Origin: Staphylococcus equorum | GTDB lineage: Bacteria > Bacillota > Bacilli > Staphylococcales > Staphylococcaceae | Assembly (NCBI RefSeq): GCF_001747895.1 | Contig: NZ_LNNB01000043.1 | Coordinates: forward strand, 1-37,473 | Reading direction: 5' to 3' | Length of the DNA stretch: 37,473 nt | Shown here: piece by piece, positions 1-11,809 of the stretch | Layout of the letters: each line of letters opens with the position of its first letter | How positions within the stretch are numbered: the first letter of the stretch is position 1 | The notes under the pieces: generated by a model | What the model was told of the DNA's origin: nothing | Databases searched by the model: none | The model's input: the letters and a program-made list of their open reading frames with translations, nothing else | Made by a program: the position numbers and the translations under genes

Positions 1-26
1 TGCTCTCCCAGCTGAGCTAATTCTCC
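1..26 (-). tRNA. tRNA-Val, 5' part only (cut by window edge)
   Basis: Read on the minus strand, the sequence begins GGAGAAT (acceptor strand), TA, then the D-arm GCTC...GAGC with the AGCTGGGA loop. The anticodon lies outside the window. The assignment to Val rests on similarity to the staphylococcal tRNA-Val that commonly follows a 5S gene, so amino-acid identity is an inference. It sits 18 nt downstream of the 5S gene and is probably co-transcribed with it. Confidence 0.7.
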
Positions 27-44
27 ACATAATTTTAATATAAA

Positions 45-159
45 GCCTGGCAACGTCCTACTCTTGCGGAACGTAAGTCCGACTACCATCGGCGCTAAAG
101 AGCTTAACTACTGTGTTCGGCATGGGAACAGGTGTGACCTCTTTGCTATTGCCACCAGA
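45..159 (-). rRNA. rrf: 5S ribosomal RNA
   Basis: The minus strand reads TCTGGTGGC at the 5' end and GTTGCCAGGC at the 3' end, which pair to form helix I. The conserved internal blocks GAGGTCACACCTGTTCCCAT and CCGAACACAG are present. The length of 115 nt is normal for staphylococci. No 23S gene precedes it: the upstream side is 400 nt of AT-rich spacer and then lysS. It is therefore a stand-alone 5S gene heading a tRNA cluster rather than the tail of a complete rRNA operon. Confidence 0.95.
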
Positions 160-179
160 CAAATTAACTTACTCAATTA

Positions 180-208
180 ATAATACATTGTTTGTTAATC
201 ATTTGCAA
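180..208 (-). promoter_or_regulatory. Proximal promoter of the 5S/tRNA unit
   Basis: On the minus strand, -35 TTGCAA (203-208) and -10 TATTAT (180-185) are separated by exactly 17 nt. Transcription would start about 14 nt before the mature 5S end. The match to the sigma-A consensus and the position support it; no start site has been measured here. Confidence 0.65.
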
Positions 209-297
209 TAGTCAATTTTACACTATCTTAAAGATTTGTTTACAAGACTTTTACTTGAGTTATGTATGTAGTGCTTGTCGTTTTTGACGACTTTTAT

Positions 298-326
298 ATA
301 TTAATTCATTTTCACTTTAAAGTCAA
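298..326 (-). promoter_or_regulatory. Possible distal promoter of the 5S/tRNA unit
   Basis: A second sigma-A-like pair, TTGACT (321-326) and TAATAT (298-303), has a 17-nt spacer. Tandem P1/P2 promoters are usual for stable RNA units. The -10 is only 4/6, so confidence is lower. The remaining spacer between 160 and 569 is very AT-rich and shows no coding potential. Confidence 0.45.
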
Positions 327-569
327 TGCTTTTCGAACATTTCTCAAAAAGAAATATTTTAAATGTTTATGCATGTCTTGTTTCGTTTCCTTAACTCGAC
401 TTGAATAATCTTATCACATAGAATCTATCTTTACCATACCTTTTTTAGTATATTATTATATTTTAATAGCATTATAATACTTAATTGTATCTTATTACTA
501 ATTTAATTAATTTATTTAGACTTATTATCCTCTATTTTCTCTCATTTGTAGCTTGTCTATAGAAAGCAA

Positions 570-625
570 AAAGAAAAAAAGACCATATATTACGTCTCAC
601 CAATGTGAAATCGCAACATATGATC
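570..625 (-). terminator. Rho-independent terminator of lysS
   Basis: A long imperfect hairpin (arms at about 581-594 and 612-625, with an inner CAC/GTG pairing) is followed on the minus strand by a run of seven T, then C and more T. It begins about 55 nt after the lysS stop codon and separates lysS from the 5S/tRNA unit. Confidence 0.8.
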
Positions 626-679
626 TAGATTAAATGACTAAATCAATTATTACTTAGCTTATACCCAGCTTTTAATAAT

Positions 680-2194
<1,515 letters not shown>

Positions 2195-2201
2195 CTATTT
2201 T

Positions 2202-2412
2202 TTATTCTACTTTAGCTTCTATTTTCACTTGGAACGTTTGATCGTTATCTATCATTTGTTGTTCTGTTTATTTCAAAGCTTTTCCAGTCTTACCATTTAC
2301 ATAAAGTACATATTCAGCCTACATCCATTTTGACTGTAAGCTGAAATGTAACTTTATCTACACTAGCCATAGGAGCAAGAACTACTCTATTATATATCTC
2401 TACGACTCCCAT
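2202..2412 (-). pseudogene. dusB: Decayed dusB-like (tRNA-dihydrouridine synthase) remnant
   Basis: Translating the minus strand from the ATG at 2412 gives about 32 codons containing NRVVLAPMAS and FQLTVK. These match the start of DusB proteins (NRVVLAPMAG...FRLTVKE) as I recall the family. The frame then stops. One frame over, the reading continues as AEYVLYVNGKTGKALK, a stop, then a segment ending DQTFQVKIEAKVE. That segment resembles the DusB C-terminus (FTVEVEAKEL). The simplest reading is loss of most of the gene, leaving both ends joined. In Bacillus subtilis dusB (yacF) lies between folK and lysS, exactly this position. No functional product is possible. The N-terminal match is good; the C-terminal match is weaker. 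Confidence 0.7.
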
Positions 2413-2433
2413 TTTCCACACATTTTATAACTA

Positions 2434-2912
2434 TTAACCTTTATACATTTTGACTGAATCGTCTGCAGTCACTATACTTCCAATTTTTTTATTAGAATGA
2501 GGTTCTACACAATCAGATGCTATATCATTTAATGGTATAAGTACAAACGCACGCTCCAGCATACGTGGGTGCGGTATGCTTAGATCTTCTTCATCAATAA
2601 TATGATTGCCAAATAATAAAATATCAACATCTAAAGTTCTAGGGCCCCAACGTATATCTCTTACTCGGTGTAACTGTTGTTCAGTATGCAGACATTCTTT
2701 TAATAAATCTTGTGGTGTTAATGATGTATAAATCTCAATACATTGATTTAAAAATTGTGGTTGGTCGACATAACCTACTGGCTCTGTTTCATATATCGGG
2801 GATTTTTGCGTTACTTGAATGCCATCTGTATTATCTAATATACGGATTGCTTCATCAAGTTGTGCCGCTCTTTCTCCAACATTACTTCCTAATCCTAAAT
2901 AAGCATATTCCA

Positions 2913-2913
<1 letters not shown>
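2434..2913 (-). CDS. folK: 2-amino-4-hydroxy-6-hydroxymethyldihydropteridine pyrophosphokinase
   Basis: HPPK transfers pyrophosphate from ATP to 6-hydroxymethyl-7,8-dihydropterin, the step before dihydropteroate synthase. At 159 residues it has the family length. It starts with the YLGLGSNVG motif and carries the signature GPRTLDVDILLFG, with the metal-binding Asp pair, and then IPHPRM. Its ATG overlaps the folB stop codon by one base (TAATG), which implies translational coupling within folP-folB-folK. The next sequence downstream is the dusB remnant, with no clear terminator in between, so lysS may be reached by read-through. Confidence 0.96.
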
Positions 2914-4098
<1,185 letters not shown>

Positions 4099-4222
4099 TT
4101 ATGTATTTTATTTACTATTCTATAATAACGTTAATTTTCATTTTTTTCAGTAATCAAAACTTGAAATCAAATATACTAGTTTATTGTTTTTACTTTGCTT
4201 ACTTATATTGCTTTATATACAC

Positions 4223-4255
4223 AAAAAAACCGACTCACATGCAAATGTGGTCGGT
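4223..4255 (-). terminator. Terminator downstream of cysK
   Basis: Minus-strand stem ACCGAC/GTCGGT (4229-4234 with 4250-4255), extended inside by ACAT/ATGT, is followed by seven T. It lies 21 nt after the cysK stop and insulates the folate genes. Confidence 0.9.
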
Positions 4256-4275
4256 AATTGTTAAACATATATCGT

Positions 4276-5208
4276 TTAGTCATCAAATGAATATAACGGT
4301 GTAGAAAGATAACGTTCACCATTACTTGGTAATACAGTAACAACTGTTTTACCTTTACCTAATGATTTTGCTTTTTCAATCGCTGCAACAATCGCTGCAC
4401 CTGAAGAAATACCACCTAAGATACCTTCTTCTTTAGCAACTCTACGTGACATATCCATCGCAGCTTCATTACCTACTTTGATAATTTCATCATAAACGTT
4501 TGTATCTAAAGTATCTGGTACAAATCCTGCACCTAAACCTTGTAATTTATGGGGACCAGGTTCGCCACCACTTAAGATAGGTGAGTCTTCTGGTTCAATC
4601 GCTACAAGATTGATGTCTGGGTATTTTTCTTTTAATACTTTACCCGCACCACTGAGTGTTCCACCAGTACCTACACCAGCTAAGAATGAATCAATTGTTT
4701 TGCCTTCAAATTGTTCAACTAATTCTGGTCCAGTTGTTAATTCGTGTACACGAGGATTTGCTGGGTTTTCGAATTGTTGTGGTTCGTAATAACCAAATTC
4801 TTCTTTTAACTCTTTAGCTTTTTTGATTGCACCTTTCATTGCTTCTGATCCAGGTGTTAATACTAATTCTGCGCCGTATGCTTTTAATAAGTTACGACGT
4901 TCTTGACTCATTGTTTCAGGCATCGTAAATACTGCTTTATAACCTTTAGCTGCACAAACAAAAGCTAAGCCGATTCCTGTGTTACCACTTGTCGGTTCAA
5001 CAATTGTATCGCCTGGTTTAATTTTACCTGCTTGCTCAGCTTCTTCAATCATTGCTAATGCAATACGGTCTTTTACAGAGCCACCTGGATTTTGATATTC
5101 AAGTTTCACATATACGTCTGCGGCATCTTCCCCCACAACGTTGTTTAACTTAACAACAGGTGTATTGCCAATTGCTTTTACGATATTGTCTACTGGTTTA
5201 TTTGTCAT
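4276..5208 (-). CDS. cysK: Cysteine synthase (O-acetylserine sulfhydrylase A)
   Basis: This PLP enzyme makes L-cysteine from O-acetylserine and sulfide. The 310-residue protein has the PLP lysine at Lys46 in NPGGSVKDR, the substrate loop TSGNTG, and the phosphate-binding GTGGT in the centre. AAGGAGC precedes the ATG at good spacing. The gene has its own terminator, and a weak promoter is possible (TTGTAT, 16 nt, TAAAAT) in the 154-nt upstream gap. In staphylococci cysteine genes are often under CymR; I cannot confirm an operator here. Its position next to hslO and folP is conserved in the genus. Confidence 0.96.
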   Translation of the reverse strand: MTNKPVDNIVKAIGNTPVVKLNNVVGEDAADVYVKLEYQNPGGSVKDRIALAMIEEAEQAGKIKPGDTIVEPTSGNTGIGLAFVCAAKGYKAVFTMPETMSQERRNLLKAYGAELVLTPGSEAMKGAIKKAKELKEEFGYYEPQQFENPANPRVHELTTGPELVEQFEGKTIDSFLAGVGTGGTLSGAGKVLKEKYPDINLVAIEPEDSPILSGGEPGPHKLQGLGAGFVPDTLDTNVYDEIIKVGNEAAMDMSRRVAKEEGILGGISSGAAIVAAIEKAKSLGKGKTVVTVLPSNGERYLSTPLYSFDD

Positions 5209-5362
5209 TTAGTATTGCTCCTTTTCATTAAAAAGTTTAAAACCTACTTTTTCTCTCGGATATACTTTATATTTTATCAGATTTTTCAGCAAATACAACT
5301 ATGAAGATTTGATGTAGCAATTTTTTTGTTCAATAGTATATTCTATATCTAGTTTATACCTT

Positions 5363-6244
5363 TTACTTACTATTTTCTATTAATCCATGTAACTCATCTT
5401 CTGAAAAATCATATTTATTTCTACAGAAATGACATTCAACTTCTGCGCCATGATCTTTATCAATCATATCTTGAATTTCAGCTTCTCCTAAACCTTTAAT
5501 GGCAGTCAAGAATTTTTCATGACCACAATTACAATCGAAACGTGTAGGAAGATTTTCTAATAATTGTACGTTTTCTTCCCCTAGTATTTCGAAAAGAATT
5601 TCTTCAGGCGTTAAACCTTGATCAATCAGTTTCGAAACTGGAGTCATTTGATTGATTGCTTTTTCAAGTTTATCCACTGTTTCATCTTCTGCGCCTGGCA
5701 TAACTTGTATTAAAAACCCACCTGCAGCTTTAATTGAATTGTCAGGATTAACTAATACGCCTAAACCTACTGATGATGGTACTTGTTCACTTTTAGCAAA
5801 GTAATAAGTGAAATCATCTCCTAATTCACCAGAAACGAGTTCACTAGAACCAGAAAAATAATCCTTCATTCCAACATCTTTTACAACTGTCAATGCGCCT
5901 TCTGAACCAACCGCACGGCTAACATCTAATTTACCAGCATCATTTAAAGGGAAATGTGTCTGAGGATTTGAAACATAGCCTCTTATATTCCCTTTAGCAT
6001 CAGCGTCAGCAATTATTTTACCAATTGGGCCCTTACCATCAACAGTAACTGTTAATTTTTGATCGCCTTTGAGCATTGCACCCATCATCACTGTTGCTGT
6101 CATCGTACGTCCAAGGGCTGCTGAAGCAGTCGGCCACGTATAATGTCTTGTTTGTGCTTCTTGAACACTTTCAGTTGTTAACGCACTATAAGCGCGAATT
6201 TGTCCTCCAAAAGCTAATGCTTTAACTATATAATCGTTCGTCAT
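5363..6244 (-). CDS. hslO: Hsp33 redox-activated chaperonin
   Basis: Hsp33 is a cytosolic holdase switched on when oxidative stress releases zinc and forms disulfides. The 293-residue length is normal. The C-terminal zinc centre is intact: Cys238 and Cys240 (CNC) and Cys271 and Cys274 (CHFC), the CxC...CxxC pattern. AAAGGAG lies upstream of the ATG. It stands between the ftsH terminator and cysK, with no strong terminator of its own, so read-through into cysK is possible. The pairing with cysK, whose product is tied to thiol supply, is a conserved neighbour relation. Confidence 0.96.
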   Translation of the reverse strand: MTNDYIVKALAFGGQIRAYSALTTESVQEAQTRHYTWPTASAALGRTMTATVMMGAMLKGDQKLTVTVDGKGPIGKIIADADAKGNIRGYVSNPQTHFPLNDAGKLDVSRAVGSEGALTVVKDVGMKDYFSGSSELVSGELGDDFTYYFAKSEQVPSSVGLGVLVNPDNSIKAAGGFLIQVMPGAEDETVDKLEKAINQMTPVSKLIDQGLTPEEILFEILGEENVQLLENLPTRFDCNCGHEKFLTAIKGLGEAEIQDMIDKDHGAEVECHFCRNKYDFSEDELHGLIENSK

Positions 6245-6406
6245 TTTGTTTATTTCTCCTTTAATATCATCTAGTTTTAAAAATGTTTTTTATATCTTTA
6301 CTCTAAGATTGTTTTTACACTTTTTATCAATGCAATTTATTGTAATCGTTCGAAGTAGAAAATGCGAAACATCTGTTTGGAAATTGTTCCATCATATCTT
6401 GTTATT

Positions 6407-6453
6407 AAAAAAAGCTTCCTTCTACTATCAATATGATAGCAGAAAGAAGCTTT
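6407..6453 (-). terminator. Terminator of ftsH
   Basis: Near-perfect hairpin with arms AAAGCTTC/GAAGCTTT at the base and CTATC/GATAG near the loop. On the minus strand it runs into a tract of seven T. It begins 12 nt after the ftsH stop codon. Confidence 0.92.
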
Positions 6454-6464
6454 AAGTTCAGTTA

Positions 6465-8552
6465 TTAATTTCTGTTACTTGGATCATTCGGATCGCTTGG
6501 ATTGCTAGGTTTATCGATATTAGGTGCTTGTTCATGACCTGTTTCTTCAGTGTCATCGCTGTCTTGTTGTTCGTTTTCTTTATCGTTATCCTGTGTTTCA
6601 TCATCTGAAGATAGTTGTTCTTTACGAACGTCCTCGTAAGATTTACCGTATTTTCCTTCTTCAAAGTTATCGTCTTTATGTTCCACAACTTTGGCGCTAT
6701 CATAATCAACTTCTGGTAAGACACCATCGTTAAATAATGATTGGATTTGTTCGGCAACTAACGTTTCTTCAGTTAATAATGATTCAGCAATTAAATCTAA
6801 CTGTGATTTATGCTCTAACAAGATAGTCTTACAACGCTCGTATTGTTCTTTAATGATACGTTGCACTTCTTTATCAATTTCATATGCAATTTGTCCTGAA
6901 AATTCAGTGTCACCTTGCATTTCTTTTCCTAAGAACACTTGGCCACCGTTGCTATTTGTGAATTGAACCGTTCCGATTTTTTCACTCATACCATATTCAG
7001 TAACCATTTGACGTGCAATTTGTGTTGCACGTTCAAAGTCGTTAGATGCACCTGTAGATACTTCATTAAAGGTAATATCCTCAGATACACGTCCACCAAG
7101 TAGACCACAAATTTTATCTAATAATTCTTTTTCTGTCATTAAGAAGCGATCTTGTTTTGGTAACATCATTGCGTAACCGCCAGCTTGTCCACGAGGTACG
7201 ATTGTAACTTTATGAACAACTTCAGCTTCATCAAGTACCATACCAATAATTGTATGACCAGCTTCATGGTGTGCTACAATATTACGTTCTTTTTCAGAGA
7301 TTACACGAGATTTTTTAGCTGGACCAGCGATAACGCGGTCTGTCGCTTCTTCAATATCACGCATATCAATTTTTTTCTTACCTTCACGTACAGCAACTAA
7401 TGATGCTTCGTTTAATAAGTTTTCTAAATCTGCACCAGAGAAACCTGGTGTTCTTTCTGAAACTGCTTTTAAGTCAACTGTTTCATCAAATGGTTTGTCC
7501 TTCGCATGAACATGAAGAATTGCTTCACGACCTTTAGCATCTGGGCGACCTACTTGAATTTGTCTGTCGAAACGACCTGGACGTAATAACGCTGGGTCTA
7601 AAATGTCTGGGCGGTTTGTAGCAGCGATCATAATGATACCTTCATTGTCACCAAAACCATCCATTTCAACGAGTAATTGGTTCAATGTTTGCTCACGCTC
7701 ATCATGGCCACCACCTACACCGGCACCACGTTGACGACCAACTGCATCGATTTCATCAATAAAGATGATACAAGGCGCGTTTTTCTTAGCATTTTCGAAC
7801 AAGTCACGTACACGGCTTGCACCAACACCCACAAACATCTCAACGAAGTCTGAACCACTAATTGAGAAGAACGGCGTACCGGCTTCACCAGCAACTGCAC
7901 GAGCTAATAATGTTTTACCTGTACCAGGAGGGCCAACTAAAAGAACACCTTTAGGAATTCTAGAACCCATTTGTTTAAATTGTTTATTGTCTTTTAAGAA
8001 ATCGACTATTTCAATTAATTCTTGTTTCTCTTCATCTGCACCAGCTACATCAGTGAAGCGTACACGTTTTTGTTGATTATCGTACGTTTTAGCTTTGGAT
8101 TTACCAAAGTTCATCATACGATTACCACCGCCACCGCCGCCACCTTGGGCTTGGCTGAGGAAGAATATAAATAAGAGTGCGATAATTAATACAGGAATTA
8201 ATGTTGTTAATATACTTACAAATACACTTTGTTTTTCTTCTTCTTTAACTGTAAATTTCAATCCGTCTTGACTTTGTGCTTTATCAGTTATTTTTTCTAG
8301 CTCTTTATCGTTGTTATATAAAATAGTTGAAGAATACTCTTCATCTTTATCTGTTTTACCACTTACCATATATACATTTTGTTCAGGTTGAATTTCAAGT
8401 GATTTTAACTCACCTTTATCTAACTGCTTAACAAATTGATTATATGTAAGCTGTTTTGGCATATTCCCATTTCCGTTAAGCCACGAAAACAAGCCAAAAA
8501 TAATAACGCCAATGATTGCGATAACTAGCACGTTACGAAAGGCTTTCTGCAT
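6465..8552 (-). CDS. ftsH: ATP-dependent zinc metalloprotease FtsH
   Basis: This membrane-anchored AAA+ protease degrades membrane and short-lived regulatory proteins. Transmembrane segments lie at about residues 7-25 and 112-133, separated by an extracytoplasmic domain. A Gly-rich linker follows, then Walker A GPPGTGKT (207-214), Walker B IIFIDEID, and second region of homology [20 protein letters not shown]. The zinc site HEAGH is at 429-433. The acidic, Asn/Pro-rich tail after about residue 640 is low complexity and typically variable between staphylococci. AGGAGG precedes the ATG. Gene order tilS-hpt-ftsH is the classical firmicute arrangement. A strong terminator follows. Confidence 0.98.
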   Translation of the reverse strand: MQKAFRNVLVIAIIGVIIFGLFSWLNGNGNMPKQLTYNQFVKQLDKGELKSLEIQPEQNVYMVSGKTDKDEEYSSTILYNNDKELEKITDKAQSQDGLKFTVKEEEKQSVFVSILTTLIPVLIIALLFIFFLSQAQGGGGGGGNRMMNFGKSKAKTYDNQQKRVRFTDVAGADEEKQELIEIVDFLKDNKQFKQMGSRIPKGVLLVGPPGTGKTLLARAVAGEAGTPFFSISGSDFVEMFVGVGASRVRDLFENAKKNAPCIIFIDEIDAVGRQRGAGVGGGHDEREQTLNQLLVEMDGFGDNEGIIMIAATNRPDILDPALLRPGRFDRQIQVGRPDAKGREAILHVHAKDKPFDETVDLKAVSERTPGFSGADLENLLNEASLVAVREGKKKIDMRDIEEATDRVIAGPAKKSRVISEKERNIVAHHEAGHTIIGMVLDEAEVVHKVTIVPRGQAGGYAMMLPKQDRFLMTEKELLDKICGLLGGRVSEDITFNEVSTGASNDFERATQIARQMVTEYGMSEKIGTVQFTNSNGGQVFLGKEMQGDTEFSGQIAYEIDKEVQRIIKEQYERCKTILLEHKSQLDLIAESLLTEETLVAEQIQSLFNDGVLPEVDYDSAKVVEHKDDNFEEGKYGKSYEDVRKEQLSSDDETQDNDKENEQQDSDDTEETGHEQAPNIDKPSNPSDPNDPSNRN

Positions 8553-8848
8553 GCGTCGTTTCCTCCTACTTCAATTATAAAACTAACAAAAATTGTAACA
8601 CAACACTCGAGTTTTCGGCTACTATTTCAACTTTTGCATTATGTTTACAATTCTTATTGTTTTACCCTTTAGTTTTATTTTTCTATTATGCTTAAAGTTA
8701 AATGAATATTATATATTGTCACGTACCTACAAGTTTATGTATTAAATTTCAAATGATTTAAGTCTAACCCTACTTTTTACATTCACTAACTTAATTCGAC
8801 TGTAACTTACAGTATATAACAACTTTTTCTATGAATAAATTGTACTGC
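8553..8848 (-). other. AT-rich gap between hpt and ftsH
   Basis: No coding potential was found. There is a TATAAT-like box at about 8568-8573 close to the ftsH ribosome-binding site, with no good -35, and a 15-nt palindrome at 8799-8813. No hairpin with a T-tract is visible, so hpt and ftsH may share transcripts. A dedicated ftsH promoter is likely in this gap, but I could not place it. Confidence 0.4.
8799..8813. repeat. Perfect 15-nt palindrome (ACTGTAA-C-TTACAGT)
   Basis: Two 7-nt arms around one central base, 36 nt downstream of the hpt stop codon. It is not followed by T residues, so it is not a terminator. The form suits a dimeric repressor operator, but no regulator can be assigned from sequence alone. 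Confidence 0.5.
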
Positions 8849-9388
8849 TTATTTTGAATAGATTTCTGGTTTCAATGTACCAATGTAAGGTAAATTTCTA
8901 TAATGTTCAGCATAATCTAAACCATAGCCTACTACAAATTCATCAGGTATCTTTTTACCTACGTATTTTGCTTCAATGTTTGCTTTACGACGGTTAGGTT
9001 TATCAAGTAGCGTAACAATTTCAAGTGAGTTAACACGACGTGATTCAAGTAATTCAGTAATTGATTTTAAAGTAGTACCCGTTTCTAGAATGTCTTCAAT
9101 AATTAAAACATCTTTATTTTCAATAGATCCACTTAAGTCTTTCAAGATTTTTACTTCTCCTGTTGATTCAGTGCCTCCGTGATAACTAGAAACATCCATG
9201 AAGTCGATAGCTAAATGCGTATCAATATATTTAATTAAATCTGCCATAAACATAACAGAACCTTTTAATATGCCAATACATACAAGTGGTTTCCCTTTGT
9301 ATTCCTCTGTTATTTTCTTACCTAGCTCTTCACAAATTTGGTGTATATCTTCCTCTGACAATAAAATGTCTTTTAAATCATCTCGCAT
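8849..9388 (-). CDS. hpt: Hypoxanthine(-guanine) phosphoribosyltransferase
   Basis: HPRT salvages hypoxanthine and guanine with PRPP to give IMP and GMP. The 179-residue protein carries the PRPP-binding signature VLIIEDILETGTTL and the flexible-loop region SSYHGGTESTGEVK. GFPP-type substrate contacts are near the C-terminus (DEFVVGYGLDYAEHYRNLPYIG). The ATG is 4 nt after the tilS stop, so the two are translated from one message. In Bacillus HprT and TilS can form a complex that activates ftsH transcription; whether this holds here is unknown, but the order is the same. Confidence 0.96.
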   Translation of the reverse strand: MRDDLKDILLSEEDIHQICEELGKKITEEYKGKPLVCIGILKGSVMFMADLIKYIDTHLAIDFMDVSSYHGGTESTGEVKILKDLSGSIENKDVLIIEDILETGTTLKSITELLESRRVNSLEIVTLLDKPNRRKANIEAKYVGKKIPDEFVVGYGLDYAEHYRNLPYIGTLKPEIYSK

Positions 9389-9392
9389 ATTT

Positions 9393-10682
9393 TCATTCCT
9401 CTCCCATATTTCGTATAAAAATTGATTGATTGTATTTACGCTTTAAATATAATGTGCCAACAGCAATAATCTCATTGTATGCATTAACTATAACTGGCAT
9501 TTGGTTACGTTCAGTTTGTATAACCTTTTTATCAATAAGCAGTCTACTTATTTTTTTATGCCCTTTCATACCATTCAGTTCAAATTTGTCGCCGTCTTTT
9601 CTTGTACGGATAACTATAGGATACTCGAATGTAGGAAATTCATTAGTAATATCAATGCTATAGCGACCATAGTTGTATGCACCTGGTTGATCAATCTTAG
9701 TCGGAGCTAGTTTTTCCTTACAATTTGCCATTATTATAAATTTATCATAAGCGATGTGAATTATCCATTCATGTGTCGCATATAATGTGCATTGTGTTAC
9801 ATTTTCTGTAAGTTGTTGAAACCATTCGTTGTAAATTTTCTCAGTAAACGACTTATCTAGTGGTAAATCAGCAAAAAGTTTATCTAAGACTGCCATTTTG
9901 ACACTATGTCGTAAATTTAAAAACTGCTTTCTTGAAAAAGTAACTTCACTGCCATCATTACAAAAATCAACAAATGCCGAGATAAATGTTGTAGCTTCAT
10001 GTCGCACAACTGATAATTGTTCATCATGCCAGTCTTGTAATTTTAGCAATTGTTCTGTAGATAAGTGTTTATTACTTTCTATATCAGGTAATATGCGGTT
10101 GCGAATATCATTTCTGACATAATGATTTTCTGCATTCGATTCATCTTCATAATATGGAACATTATGTTTTGTTTGATAGTTACGTATTTCTGATTTCGTG
10201 ACTTCTAAAAATGGTTTACATAAATTATAATGGCCTCTTGAAGAAAGATATGTCATCCCCAAGCTACTTCTCGTAGAGCGTCCAGTCATAAGTCGATAAA
10301 ATATCGTTTCAATCTGATCATCTTGATGGTGTGCCGTAAGTAATACATCTGCATTTAACTCAGTCATCATATCATCAAACCAATGATAACGTTCGGCTCT
10401 CGCTTCACTTTCAATACTATTACCTTTTTCAATCACAGCAGACAAATCCAGATGTTGTATATGCAATGGGATTTGATGTTTATCACAATACGCTTTAATA
10501 AATTGTTCTTCTGCTGCTGCAACAGGACGGATATTGTGATTTACATGGAGACAAGTCAACTTAGTATATGAATCAGCTAAACGTGTAATCAATTGATGTA
10601 AAAGCACCATACTATCTACACCTGTAGAAACTGCCAATACAATATGATTACTTTTATCCCAGCCTTCAGTATTTACTCTCAA
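9393..10682 (-). CDS. tilS: tRNA(Ile)-lysidine synthase
   Basis: TilS converts C34 of the CAU-anticodon tRNA-Ile to lysidine, so that it reads AUA and is charged with Ile. The 429-residue product has the N-terminal PP-loop ATPase domain with motif STGVDS at 19-24. The family consensus is SGGxDS; Thr in the second position is, as I recall, usual in staphylococci. The DDQIETIFYRL and DESN segments follow, and then the C-terminal TilS domain. The start codon is TTG, supported by GGAGG 8 nt upstream; no in-frame ATG sits better. It follows the yabR terminator, so it needs its own promoter, which I could not identify. Confidence 0.95.
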   Translation of the reverse strand: MRVNTEGWDKSNHIVLAVSTGVDSMVLLHQLITRLADSYTKLTCLHVNHNIRPVAAAEEQFIKAYCDKHQIPLHIQHLDLSAVIEKGNSIESEARAERYHWFDDMMTELNADVLLTAHHQDDQIETIFYRLMTGRSTRSSLGMTYLSSRGHYNLCKPFLEVTKSEIRNYQTKHNVPYYEDESNAENHYVRNDIRNRILPDIESNKHLSTEQLLKLQDWHDEQLSVVRHEATTFISAFVDFCNDGSEVTFSRKQFLNLRHSVKMAVLDKLFADLPLDKSFTEKIYNEWFQQLTENVTQCTLYATHEWIIHIAYDKFIIMANCKEKLAPTKIDQPGAYNYGRYSIDITNEFPTFEYPIVIRTRKDGDKFELNGMKGHKKISRLLIDKKVIQTERNQMPVIVNAYNEIIAVGTLYLKRKYNQSIFIRNMGEE

Positions 10683-10754
10683 CTTATCTACCTCCTTGCC
10701 CTTAATATTACCTTAACACTGCAAATGCTCGTAATATTATGACTTATATACAAC

Positions 10755-10791
10755 AAAAAAGAGACTGTTTCCTCAAGTAAGAAAACAGTCT
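10755..10791 (-). terminator. Terminator of yabR
   Basis: Nine-base-pair stem AGACTGTTT/AAACAGTCT (10762-10770 with 10783-10791) with a 12-nt loop, followed on the minus strand by CTTTTTT. It lies about 100 nt after the yabR stop codon and 70 nt before tilS. Confidence 0.9.
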
Positions 10792-10894
10792 TAGATTGTT
10801 ACAATCAAACTTAATTTTGGAAAAAATTATTGTACTTTGTTTTCAAGTCATTAAATTAATTCCTGTGTCAACAGTCTTACGATATATATATTGA

Positions 10895-11293
10895 TTAACG
10901 TTTCGCGCCTTTTCCACCACGTCTAGATTCTGTTTGACGTTTAATAGATGTTAATTTATCTTCACTATCTTTCAAGAAATCTGTTAATTTCTTTTCAAAG
11001 TCCTCACCTTTTGGTTGAGGTTTTTTATAATTGGGTTTACTTTGAGGTCTACGTGGACGATCTTTTGCTTTTTTAATTGATAAACTAATTTTACCATCAT
11101 CAGCGATTGAAAGCACTTTAACTTCAACTACATCTCCAACAGATAAATGATCTTCTACGTTTTCCACGTAATTATCTGCAACTTCACTTATGTGAACTAA
11201 GCCACTCTTTCCTTCAGGAAGTTCGACGAAAGCGCCAAACTTTTTAATACCAGTGACTTTACCTTTAAGCTTGTTTCCTACTTCGATTGACAT
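10895..11293 (-). CDS. yabR: S1 RNA-binding domain protein, YabR/GSP13 family
   Basis: A 132-residue protein made of one S1 domain (about residues 3-72: VGNKLKGKVTGIKKFGAFVEL, then GLVHISEVA) plus a basic tail rich in Lys, Arg and Pro. Bacillus homologues are called YabR or general stress protein 13 and associate with RNA or ribosomes; the precise role is not settled. GGGAGG lies 13 nt before the ATG, a longer spacing than usual, but there is no better start. It has its own near-consensus promoter and its own terminator, so it is probably monocistronic despite standing between divIC and tilS. Confidence 0.9.
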   Translation of the reverse strand: MSIEVGNKLKGKVTGIKKFGAFVELPEGKSGLVHISEVADNYVENVEDHLSVGDVVEVKVLSIADDGKISLSIKKAKDRPRRPQSKPNYKKPQPKGEDFEKKLTDFLKDSEDKLTSIKRQTESRRGGKGAKR

Positions 11294-11334
11294 ATTGTAA
11301 ATAAATCCTCCCGATTTGTTTCGATTTTAACCCT

Positions 11335-11363
11335 ATTATATGCCTGTTTGCATAAATTAACAA
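11335..11363 (-). promoter_or_regulatory. yabR promoter
   Basis: TTGTTA (11358-11363) and perfect TATAAT (11335-11340), 17-nt spacer, on the minus strand. It sits in the 99-nt gap between divIC and yabR and would give a leader of about 35 nt. Confidence 0.75.
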
Positions 11364-11392
11364 TGGTATTGTGACTTAAATGACAAATTTCA

Positions 11393-11791
11393 CTATTTAT
11401 CCTCTTTTGATGATTTAGAATCTTCCTCGGATTTCTCTCCAGGCAACTTGAAAATCACTTCTCCATCATTGCTCAAATAGTAATCATCTCGCGCAACTTT
11501 CTCTATATAACTTTTATCATTGAGATTGTTTAATTGTTCTTTTAATGCGAGTTCTTCATCTTGTTGCTTTTGATATTGTTGTTCTTTTTCTTGACGCTCA
11601 GCTGCGTCATCTATATTACTTTGTTTTTGAGTGACAAGCATTACAGTTAAAATAATAATGAGGATAAGTAATATGCCACCAAATAAAGTTATACGTTTAC
11701 GTACGACTCGTCTTCTCATTTTTTGCTGTTGTTTCTTTTTATTTTCAGCAGAAGTGAACGTATTCCCTATGTTCTCAACTTTTTTACTCAT
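11393..11791 (-). CDS. divIC: Cell division protein DivIC (FtsB-like)
   Basis: A bitopic septal protein that works with FtsL and DivIB (FtsQ) to control septal peptidoglycan synthesis. The 132 residues comprise a basic cytoplasmic N-terminus (KKKQQQKMRRRVVRKR), one transmembrane helix at about 34-54, a Gln/Glu-rich coiled coil at about 58-95, and a short acidic tail. The DivIC/FtsB signature IEKVARDDYYLSNDGEVIFKL follows the coil. AAGGAGGTGA lies just before the ATG. It is the last gene of the overlapping cluster starting at pth, 18 nt after rqcP. Confidence 0.93.
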   Translation of the reverse strand: MSKKVENIGNTFTSAENKKKQQQKMRRRVVRKRITLFGGILLILIIILTVMLVTQKQSNIDDAAERQEKEQQYQKQQDEELALKEQLNNLNDKSYIEKVARDDYYLSNDGEVIFKLPGEKSEEDSKSSKEDK

Positions 11792-11809
11792 TGCTTGTCA
11801 CCTCCTTTT

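Noticed and set aside
6458..6757. 99-residue open frame on the minus strand at the end of ftsH
   Set aside because: It is a shifted frame inside the low-complexity acidic tail of ftsH. Lys/Thr/Asn-rich content is a frame artefact.
9393..10682. TilS with an altered PP-loop (STGVDS instead of SGGxDS) as a sign of inactivity
   Set aside because: The rest of the protein is intact and, as I recall, the same substitution is seen in other staphylococcal TilS proteins. The gene should also be essential.
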